Source of the DNA: Tulasnella sp. 424
Lineage: Eukaryota > Basidiomycota > Agaricomycetes > Cantharellales > Tulasnellaceae
DNA: 64,000 bases
Direction: 5' to 3'
Assembly (NCBI GenBank): GCA_019633425.1
Contig: WSUB01000160.1
Span: forward strand, 28,079 to 92,078
Each line of letters starts with the position of its first letter. Position 1 is the first letter of the stretch. The position numbers were made by a program, and so were the translations under genes. Below are positions 56,172 through 64,000 of this stretch, in pieces. The notes below the pieces were generated by a model that saw only the letters and a program-made list of their open reading frames with translations, was not told the DNA's origin and ran no database searches.

Positions 56172-57179
56172 AAGAGAGGTGGATGGTTGAGGGGTTGGAC
56201 TGAGACGATGTTGATGGAGGACGATGCTGGGAAAGCGTGAGGTGATGACGGTCATGAGAAGGAGAGGAGAGGAAGTGTAGGCGATGCTATGAGGTTTCTT
56301 TGATGTAGTCACTTTTGTCAGCGTACAAGTCAAGCCGAACGATGCGCCGGCACTATTTTCTGTTTCTTTCTTTCTTTCTTGATGTTTGTTTCTCTCCCGT
56401 CTAGTCTCTGTCCCAACGTCTCGTTTGTACATGTAACGTTCCCGTTCCGTTGGTTGTTTCCATATGTTTGGGTTCGTTTTCCCTCGAATACTAGGGCTGC
56501 GCTGTATATACACATGCCAAATAGGTAACTGGTCGTCTGCGTCAGTTCTGTGCTACAAGAGGTTTCGACAGGCCTGTCGCTGCGTTAACGGATTGTGGGG
56601 AAGTGAAACCCAAGTTGGAGCGTGTCATAAGCGGGGAGAGTAGGAACCTCTACACCTCACGAATTACTTCAGCCTGAACTTAGAATTGGTCGAGAGTCGA
56701 AACTTGTTCGCGTTTCATATGCGGTTCAGAGAGGGTTCAGTCAAGGTCCTTTTCCTGTCAGAATTCAGTGTCGCGGAAGGTTTAGTTAGGCAGGACTCCC
56801 CTCAATTGATCCATTACCGGATCGAGAGTTAGCCAAGATGATTATGATGGAGCGTTAGCAGACAAAGAAAGTGGGCCCTTTATCGGGCCGGGATGAACGC
56901 CACGAGTCGTTTAGGATAAGGCCACGTGATCGAGAGTAGAGTGAAAAATGGGATCTTGATATGATAATCCTTCGTCTCGATTAATGATATCGATCCTGAG
57001 CGCTGACACCATGCCATCGTGGGGGTAACGACGTGGTTACGCTCCATCCAAGGTTCGTTATAAGTAGTCAAACGCCTGGGCTCGGCACTACGCGTACGCG
57101 TGCTCAGGCCTTATTTATGAATGAATCATTCCAAGACCAATAATATACGAAAGCCTCAAGAAGAATAGAAGCACTCTCC

Positions 57180-57660
57180 GTGTGAGTTTGAGACCCAGAG
57201 GAACCGCTGGGAAACCAGCGCTCCGGAAGAGAGGTCTACTGGGCGCTAAACGTCATCCGGTACAAACTTCCGGGCCCAGCAAAGCACCGATGCCGATGAA
57301 GTGGACAGCGCTTCGGAGCACGTCGAGATCTTTGATGTATGCTGGAACGAAGATGATTGCCTACGAATAGGAGCTTTCACTTGTTAGAGTTTGGTTGTTC
57401 GCTACCCCAAGGGACCACGATACCTTGCAGAAGACGTGCAAAGCAAGTAGAGTCGCGGCTTGGTGATAGAGGGCACTTGAAGGGCCTTGAGCTGCTGTAA
57501 GCCCGGCAACGAGAGCAAACACCGGATATATGATACGGCGCAGGAAGTCAGCTCCGGCGTTTGGATCCTGGATGAGTGTTGAACGACCTACTAGGGAAAA
57601 TCTCGAGCAGATTCTGATGGCTTGCAGTTATGCGGTACGGCAGACCCGTTGAGGAATAGC
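57180..57660 (-). pseudogene. MAPEG-like gene, 3' fragment, unit 3
   Basis: Minus-strand blocks: RHAKLF..., STLIQDPNAGADFLRRIIYP (frame intact here), a VFALVAGLTAAQ-like stretch, HQAATLLALHVLC, and AIIFVPAYIKDLDVLRSAV then HFIGIGALLG. A short insert then brings a different ending (PEVCTG, stop). The N-terminal exons are missing, so this is a truncated copy. Confidence 0.6.
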
Positions 57661-57689
57661 TTTGCATGGCGTGGTTCTGTGCAAGATCA

Positions 57690-58320
57690 TCCGATTAGGG
57701 GCGCAAATCCCAACAAGCAGAACTCCGCGCGAATACACTGCCACACGAACATCTTCATCAGGTGAAAGTCCGATGATCAAAGATACTGACGGCTAGGCTC
57801 TATCGTGAAGCTTTACAGTTGCGGCTGATTAATTCCGAAGAAAAATGAAGCACAGGAATCTGACAAGCCTTGGAGCGGGCAGTCCAGAGAGCTGCAGGTC
57901 ATCGCCTACCGTAGTAGTTTTCTCCAACGGAGCGTGCATAGGATATTTGGTGTTCCTCGTGAGCATTAGACTACAGGATCTCGGTTCGTACTTGCCTCTG
58001 CTTTTCTTCTGGAAAGATATCGCGATCGCATTGGGAAGATGCAGTGCTGGTCAAGCCACTGTGGGTTCGATCATGAGGCCAACGTTCCAGCTAGTTGCCA
58101 AGAAACCGGGGAGCACCACACACCTTTCCCGCGTACATTTTCACGGCTCCACCACTCTTCACCCCTAGACGCCCGTTAAGGTAGCGCTAGTTGTCAGTGG
58201 TGACGTCGAGGAAAATGAAGGGGCCGGGTGCTCGAAAGATGGGCAAAGTGGAGCAAGCGGAGCCGTGAGGATGTGGGAAAGCTCTCTGAAAAAATGGAGG
58301 CTGCTCTCCGGTTTCGCAAC
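57690..58320. repeat. Unidentified repeated segment, unit 3 (partner 54190-54828)
   Basis: Nearly identical to 54190-54828: shared GATCATCCGATTAGGGGCGC, CACTGCCACACGAACATCTTC given as CACTGCCACACG and AACATCTTC, GAAGCACAGGAATCTGACAA and ACGGAGCGTGCATAGGATAT. On the minus strand one frame reads LILMLTKNTKYPMHAPLEK, which may be an exon of an unknown gene. It is absent from units 1 and 4. Confidence 0.65.
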
Positions 58321-58324
58321 TAGC

Positions 58325-58850
58325 TGAAATATTCTTTGTTCCGTCCTGAGCTCTGATTACCGTGCAATCTCCATTCCTCGATTCCTTCCCGTCGTCACGC
58401 GACGGGGTTGTTGCAATTAATGTGACTTATGAGTGGCTCGCTAGTGCCCCGTGTTGACCACGCCCCAACCGGGTTGTGTAAACGGAATCCCTGAATGCCA
58501 AGGCCTTCCCATTTAGGGAGAACGCAGCAGAGCGACTTTGAAGCGGCTCGGTCAATGGCACCCCGGTTTGAACATTCCACAATCGGTGCAGTCGATATAT
58601 TCGGATTCCAGAACTTTGCCGTCTAGTGAGAACACAACGGTTAAAGATCTAATCCCTGTGAGCCGTGAGCGGCTTGCTCAACAGCGTTCCAGTCTGAACA
58701 ACCCACAATCGGACAGTGTCGTCTTCGGATGGAGAAGCCAGGACTGCCCCATTGGCGAAAATACAACTTCGTTCAAGCCACTATCAACAGATATTGCTCA
58801 CATGTTACCTGCACTGCATGCACCACATGTTAGCCTGGTCTTGCTGAGCT
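58325..58850 (-). pseudogene. Degenerate WD40-repeat fragment, unit 4
   Basis: Same layout as unit 3 but with a small extra deletion near 58440 and 58585 that shortens one blade. Frames are broken; RLWNV and QGHSV-like blocks remain only in pieces. Confidence 0.55.
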
Positions 58851-59227
58851 AGGGAATACGTAGAAAAGACGTTCGTCCACGGCATCTTCCGGAATTGCGG
58901 AAGTAAACGTTTTCACCGTGTTCCCTCGCTATCTCCGGTTTCAATTCCTGTGCAGGAATGCGGCTGTTACTTTCTGGGTCGCCTCTTTACAAAGAAGTAC
59001 TAGTGATACACAGGCGAAGGTGTCGAGACTCTCCTTCTTCGCCTCCTTCTTCGGCGCGACGAGCTATTATGACGATTCGAGATTATGGAACAGACCACCT
59101 TCCATTGCTCTCTTTGACATCACAGCAACGGTGGGACGTAGGTGCACGACGTTTTGTATTTAATAAGGCGGGTGGATGGGGGTTGGCGAGCATCCCAGTA
59201 TCCTCAATTCAAACCAATTCCACCATC

Positions 59228-59644
59228 ATGATGCCCAAACCAACCCTCCTCCTAACCTTCCTCCTCAGCTTCTTCCTCCTCTTCACCTCCTCCGTCCAAG
59301 CAGAAGGCTGCAGACTCGGAGGCATACTCTGCGGCAAAATCCACAACGAAACTCCCTGGACTTTGCTCTATACCACCGACCCCCGCCCCGACGGCCACTG
59401 CACCTCGTGCTGCTTCTTCTGGAACTGGGAGGGTGGCGCCCGACAGACGACCTGCACCCAACGCTCCCTGCCCCAATTCGGCAACGCCGGTGGTAGGGGT
59501 GTGGACGTCGACGGCTTTACTTATGCCGATCGCGACTATTACTATGGTAGCCGCAAGGTCACGAAAGGTCAGTGGACTAAATTTTCCACGCTCTCGAGTG
59601 TCTGGTGTGAGAATCGGGGAGGCGTGCCGCATTGCAATGCTTGA
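59228..59644 (+). CDS. Small secreted cysteine-rich protein, array copy D
   Basis: 138 residues, no intron. Signal peptide MMPKPTLLLTFLLSFFLLFT, with cleavage after VQA. The mature part: EGCRLGGILCGKIHNETPWT, LLYTTDPRPDGHCTSCCFFW, NWEGGARQTTCTQRSL, GVDVDGFTYADRDYYY, KGQWTKFSTLSSVWC and GGVPHC. A longer upstream reading frame from 58958 is only leader sequence. It shares the CRLGG..LCG start with copy A, whereas B has lost it and C has changed it. Confidence 0.82.
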   Translation: MMPKPTLLLTFLLSFFLLFTSSVQAEGCRLGGILCGKIHNETPWTLLYTTDPRPDGHCTSCCFFWNWEGGARQTTCTQRSLPQFGNAGGRGVDVDGFTYADRDYYYGSRKVTKGQWTKFSTLSSVWCENRGGVPHCNA

Positions 59645-60715
59645 AAGAGAGGTGGATGGTTGAGGGGTTGGACTGAGACGATGTTGATGGAGGACGATGC
59701 TGGGAAAGCGTGAGGTGATGACGGTCATGAGAAGAAGAGGAGAGGAAGTGTAGGCGATGCTATGAGGTTTCTTTGATGTAGTCACTTTGGTCAGCGTACG
59801 AGTCAAGCCGAACGATGCACCGGCGCTATTTTCTGTTTCTTTCATGTCTTTCTTGATGTCTGTTTCTCTCTGGTCTAGTCTCTGTCTTAACGTCTCGTTT
59901 GTACATGTAACGTTCCCGTTCCGTTGGTTGTTTCCATCTGTTTGGTGTCGTTTTTCCATCGTATACTAGGACTGCGCTGCACACATGCCAAATAGGTGAC
60001 TGGCCGTCTGCGTCGGTTCTGTACTCCAAGAGGTTTCGGCGCGGTCGTAGCGTTAACGGATTGGCGGGAAGTGAAGCCCCAATTTGGAGCGTGTCACAAG
60101 TAAGGACCTCTACGCTTCACGAATCACTTCAACCTGAGCTTCGAATAGGTCGAGAGTCGAAACTTGTTAGCGTTTCATATGCGGTTCAGAGAGGGTTCAG
60201 CCCAGGTCCTTTTTCTGCCGGGGTTAGGTGTCGCGGAAGGTCTAGTTAGGGTACGCAGGCAGGACTCCCCTCAATTGGTCCATCACCGGATCGAGAGATA
60301 GCCAAGACCATTATGACGGAGCGTTAGCAAACAAACAAGAAGTGCGCGCTTTGTGGGGCCGCAAGGAACGCCCCGGGTCGTTGTTTAGGATAAGGCCACG
60401 TGATCGAGAGTGAAGTGTGAAATCGATCTTGATATGATAATACTTCGTCACGAATATGATTAGGGTGGTTGAACTGAGCGCTGACACCATGCCACCGTGT
60501 AGGTAACGACGTGGTTGCGTTCCATCCAAGGTTCGTTATATATAAGCAGTCAAACGCCGTGGCTCGGCACTACGCGTGCTCAGGCCGTTGTTTATGTATA
60601 TGAACCATTCCAAAACCAATAATATACATGAAAGCCCCAAGAAGAATAAAACACTCTCCGTGTGAGTTCGAGACCCCGAGGAACCGCTGGGGGACCAGCG
60701 CTCCGGATGAGAGGT

Positions 60716-61660
60716 CTACTGGGCGCTAAACGTCATCTGGTACAAACTTCCCAGCAAAGCACCGATACCGATGAAGTGGGCAGCGCTTCGGAGCACGCCG
60801 AGATCTTTGATGTATGCTGGAACGAAGATGATTGCCTATGAATCGGAGGTTTCACTGGTTAGCGTTTGGTTGTTCGCCACGCCATGGGACCCCGAACCTT
60901 GCAGAAGACGTGCAAAGCAAGTAGAGCTACGGCTTGATGGTAGAGGGCGCTGGAAGGACCTTGAGCTGCCGTGAGCCCCGCGACGAGAGCAAACACTGGA
61001 TAAATGATACGGCGCGGAAGTCAGCTTCTGCGTTAGGGTCCAGGATAAGTGTTGAGCGATCGTACTAGGGAAAACCTCAAGCAGATTCTGATGGCTTGCA
61101 GTCAGGCGGTACGGCAGACCAGTGAGAAACAGCTTAGCATGGCGTGGTTCTGTGCAAGATTAAGGGGACAAAATCTGTCAGCCGAACCGCGCGCGAATAG
61201 GAAGCGAAAAAGCATACCCTGATGGTGATAGCCCGAAGAACCCAACCCAACGCCCACAATGCTATTCGCGGAAGTCAACACGTACGTAGTGAACGCGTAT
61301 AGGAGTGCCGATGACTCCAACACGCGACTGTTCGGGATGGCTCCGAAGCCCGTGAAAATGGCTATCAAGAACCTGTCTAGCAACCCCCCGGGGCTGGACA
61401 GCCAGACTGTCACGGCGGCGCTGGTGATGTACCCTCCTACGGTCCCAATGTGGCTTTTGGTCGAATACCATGTAGTTTGAAAGCGCGACGGGTGTCGGAA
61501 AAGCGAAAGGAGGTCCGTGAATAATTCCGTTAGAGAGCGTGGTGCAAGGTGAAAAGTCTGGAAGTGCGGCTTACACGGGGATGGCTGTCTTGCTGTCCAG
61601 AGTTATCCCAGATTTGGCGGGCGGTGGGAGGAGCGGACTCGACTCATTTGGGGCAGTCAT
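60716..61660 (-). pseudogene. MAPEG-like membrane protein gene, near full length with one-base frameshift
   Basis: ATG 61658-61660 gives MTAPNESSPLLPPPAKSGIT (exon 1). After an intron, WYSTKSHIGTVGGYITSAAV, GGLLDRFLIAIFTGFGAIPN and SSALLYAFTTYVLTSA encode membrane segments. The next exon has PRHAKLFLTGLPYRLTASHQ, then NLLE, the hallmark loop of the MAPEG family (glutathione- and eicosanoid-related small membrane enzymes). It continues with STLILDPNAEADF, YPVFALVAGLTAAQ, HQAVALLALHVFCK, AIIFVPAYIKDLGVLRSAAH and FIGIGALLGSLY, to stop 60716-60718. At about 61012-61017 one base is missing relative to the unit-3 fragment (GGCGCGGAAG here, GGCGCAGGAAG there), which breaks the frame after EADF. It is either a fresh pseudogene or a sequence error. 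The family call is moderately sure. Confidence 0.55.
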
Positions 61661-62989
61661 TTTTGCAATGGAGTGCGGGCTGGTTGAAAGCGCGAAGGAG
61701 CGGGCGGTATTTGATGGAAGAGTTGTTGGAAAAAAAACCCCACTAGTTCAGCAGAACAAGAGAGACGGAGGATAGGAGAGGGGAGGTAAAAGAGTGGAAG
61801 AGACAAAGAGATACGCGTCGCGCTGTGTCCATTTAAAGCCAGTTCCGCCAGATCGACGTCACGTGACTGGGCGTTCCAAATGTGGCCGTGCCAGAAACAA
61901 GGGTGGACCCCCGAAACAACCGGATAGAAGGTCAAGCCCGATGCCGCGTTAGGGTTGCGTAATCAGCGAGTTCCTCGCCCATCGGCATTCGCTAACGGGG
62001 AATCTCCGAGTCTGAAAAGGACGGCTCTCGGGTAACATAGCTGCTCAAAGTTAACGTCGGTAAAAATATACACATGGTTGCAATCGGTCGTTTGACGGAG
62101 CAAGAAGTCCTTAGACGTATCGCATTACTTCAAGATAGTCATATTCTTGCCGCCGGACGTGTGGCGGTTCACCGAGATAAGGCCCATTGTTTTTGCCGCC
62201 CCGCAGTCGAGAAACAAATCTAACCGCCTAACGACGCCCAACCCTCAGCCCTCCAAATATATTATAGAGGAGATTGCATTGAAATGATAATTTAAATCTG
62301 TGGGAGCGCGAGTTGTGGCTTTCGACGTCGGCGTCGGGCGTCGGCGTTGGGCGTCTAGGGCGCTTCTGCGGACCCTGAATTTAGCAAGCGGCTTCTGCCA
62401 CGGCCAGGGGAATAGACCTCGACGAAGCGCCAGCTGTCCCAATCCGATTGTATCAATGAAGAGTGAAGAGCAGTCGAAGTTTGCACGGATCAACCTTTGA
62501 GGTTAACCGTGGGGTCAGGTACTTGGCCCTTCTCCGCGATTTTATTTCAACTCGAGCCCAAGATTTTAACGAGCGGCAAGGCCGCTTCGCTTATCTTCGT
62601 TCATCTTCCAATCTGTCCAGTATTAGCGAACAATATTTACGAGTAGCCGGCAAGCACTTAACAACCAAGCCTGAAACCTTCTCAGAAGTGGAGAGACGCA
62701 ATTGTGTTCCTGACCAATAAGTCCTCCGCAAGCTGCCGAAGCGGCGTTTCTGCGACCATAAAGGCACGTTGTTATGTAAGCAGGCGGTCCCTGTGGAGAA
62801 ACCTGGGCTTGGCATGAATCCAGCCTATTCGGACCCATAAAACGCTACCGATGGCCTACAAATTGGCGAAGCGGATGCACCGTCCGTTACGAGCTTAATA
62901 ATAAATATTCTGGGAATCTTGTAGGCGATGCACTTACTGTGATTCCAACCAGGTAGTCTTTCAGATACCACGGAAGAGGACTTGCATTC
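61661..62989. other. Intergenic region right of the array
   Basis: No coding exon is recognised. 62300-62420 is GC-rich with GACGTCGGCGTCGGGCGTCGG-like short repeats (given as GACGTCGGCG and TCGGGCGTCGG). The rest is low in coding signal. Confidence 0.45.
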
Positions 62990-63161
62990 TAGTGGTTTGC
63001 ATAAGTATTTTCACCCTCGAAAATCACCTCGCCCGGCCCTACCTGCCTAAAGAAGCACAAGGGATCCCTTTTTGGGAGTAAGGTGTTCTCCTACCTATTT
63101 AGGTAGGTGGGGCCGGGGCGACGAAATTTTGAGGATGAAAGCACTTATGCAAACAACTGTA
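62990..63161. mobile_element. Foldback MITE with Tc1/mariner-like ends
   Basis: Left arm 62991-63051 and right arm 63098-63159 are inverted repeats of about 56 bases, with about 46 bases between them. Left reads AGTGGTTTGCATAAGTATTT and TCACCC; the reverse complement of the right reads CAGTTGTTTGCATAAGTGCT and TTCATCC. Both then run through CTCG(A/C)AAAAT-like and CGGCCC(T/C)ACCT(G/A)CCTAAA blocks. TA dinucleotides flank both ends. The CAGTGGTTTGCATAAGTATT start is typical of Tc1/mariner-derived elements. No coding capacity. Confidence 0.75.
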
Positions 63162-64000
63162 AAGACAAAAAGGAGATTTTCTCATCAGACTCCACCATCC
63201 CTAAGTGTCTCAGCCGTCAGTGGTCGAAATACCCCTGCAACCTCTCATTTTGATTTTCCATTCAAAGGATAAGTTTGTACCTTTCCTGCTGTACCCGACT
63301 CTGTATATGAAACATGGAGCGGAATTATACGAATGAACATTTGAGAGGGTAGGATTGAATGGCCCATGGCTAGGCTCCAGACGGACGCTTCACGCGTGTG
63401 ACACGGAGCGAGGGGTTTCGAAGGATGAAAGTTCGAGAGGAGAGTTCAGAGCACCACGCGGGGCAGCGCCAAACATTCGAGGATGCGAGTCGATGCTGAA
63501 CAACAGTTGTTCTCATGAAGCTCCTCGACCACCCGGAACCAAATAAAGGTCAGTAATGGTCACCCGGAGCCACTTCTTAGATAATTCGTAGCATCTTCTA
63601 GCTCCTGATCCCGTCTCTCAGCTCTCGGCCATGTCCGCACGCTGTACGGGTTCCAAGATCCAACCCCGCTCCCCACACGTCCGTTCTCCTGCCCAGCGGA
63701 CTAACCCATAGCAATCAGATGCCAAGGCTCCTTTAACGGGCAGAATATCGAATACCGCTTTCAATTACGATCGCTAAGTGGCGTGGTAACCTTCAGGTGA
63801 CGCGCCATTGTACACTGCCGTCCTGGTGGAGCGGCTAGCCACCGCCACAGCCAAGCGCCCCTGCTCACTCGTGCTCAGACTTGCTTGCCATGATCATGAA
63901 ACTTATACGAGCCCCAGGCTAAGCAAACCTGTGGCTCTGGATTTGTATAGGATTATCAATGATAGAGGGTTCCAAAGTACTCTACAAATGGAAGCTTTCA
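63162..64000. other. Intergenic DNA to window end
   Basis: No domain, repeat or splice-consistent frame was recognised. Short frames only. Confidence 0.4.

Larger units (their letters stand above)
49410..61660. repeat. Four-unit direct tandem array: WD40 fragment + secreted protein gene + 3' module
   Basis: Unit starts are marked by the same sequence (CTAAAATATCCTTTGTC or GCTGAAATATTCT(C/T)TGTTCC) at about 49410, 51748, 54829 and 58322, giving spacings of about 2.34, 3.08 and 3.49 kb. Order within each unit is constant. Units 3 and 4 are the most alike; unit 1 is shortest and most divergent. Units 2 and 3 hold an extra module (MAPEG fragment plus an unidentified segment at 54190-54800 and 57690-58320). 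Confidence 0.85.

Noticed and set aside
55785..56513. Long minus-strand frames antisense to secreted-protein copies
   Set aside because: They recur in every unit only because the sense genes are conserved. Their sequence is low-complexity Gly/Val/Ala and no promoter or domain is seen.
58958..59227. Upstream in-frame extension of secreted protein copy D (and similar at 50137 for copy A)
   Set aside because: It covers the conserved TATTTAAT promoter and leader. In copies B and C the same region is not an open in-frame extension, and the signal peptide begins at the ATG-ATG.

Overview
This is a eukaryotic nuclear window, almost certainly from a filamentous basidiomycete (Agaricomycetes). Genes are split by many 50-70 base introns with GT...AG borders. 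Coding sequence is about 50% GC, promoters are pyrimidine-rich, and the gene set is fungal: TAF4, Rad17, SDHB, a Kre9/KNH-type wall protein, lineage-expanded F-box proteins, and kinase-TPR proteins. The F-box, kinase-TPR and small secreted protein families remind me of Cantharellales such as Tulasnella or Ceratobasidium, but that is only an impression. No bacterial operons, CRISPR arrays or convincing RNA genes were seen.

Left part (1-15 kb). Two direct copies of a rad17 checkpoint clamp-loader gene sit about 7.8 kb apart. The copy at the left edge has an intact C-terminal domain but a one-base tail frameshift. The second copy has an 8-base insertion and an internal deletion of about 0.29 kb. 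Between them are about 4.7 kb of gene-poor DNA holding a 0.66 kb inverted-repeat element with TATA target duplications. A very large, disordered nuclear protein follows at 10.4-15.0 kb.

Centre (16-48 kb). Two paralogous genes, each a TKL-like protein kinase fused to ten 40-residue TPRs, lie in opposite orientation at 16.7-19.6 kb (+) and 45.3-48.2 kb (-). Their internal exon lengths are identical. Between them are mainly housekeeping genes: TAF4 (+), succinate dehydrogenase iron-sulfur subunit (-), an F-box protein (+), then a minus-strand run of the NEDD8 E1 regulatory subunit ULA1/NAE1, a small unknown gene, a RibD/Rib2-type deaminase, a long F-box/WD40 protein, a GPI-anchored KNH-like protein, a C2H2 zinc-finger protein and a second F-box protein with a frameshift.

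Right part (49-64 kb). A four-unit direct tandem array occupies about 49.4-61.7 kb. Each unit carries a degenerate WD40 fragment (minus strand), one intronless gene for a small secreted cysteine-rich protein (plus strand), and a conserved 3' module. Units 2 and 3 also carry fragments of a MAPEG-like membrane protein gene, whose only near-complete (but frameshifted) copy closes unit 4. A 170-base Tc1/mariner-like foldback element lies at 62.99-63.16 kb in otherwise gene-free DNA.

The most interesting systems are the secreted-protein array, a candidate effector or surface-protein cluster in active birth and death, and the kinase-TPR pair. The near-identical TPRs of that pair look like the high-identity repeat domains of fungal NLR-type recognition proteins, but with a kinase in place of the nucleotide-binding domain.
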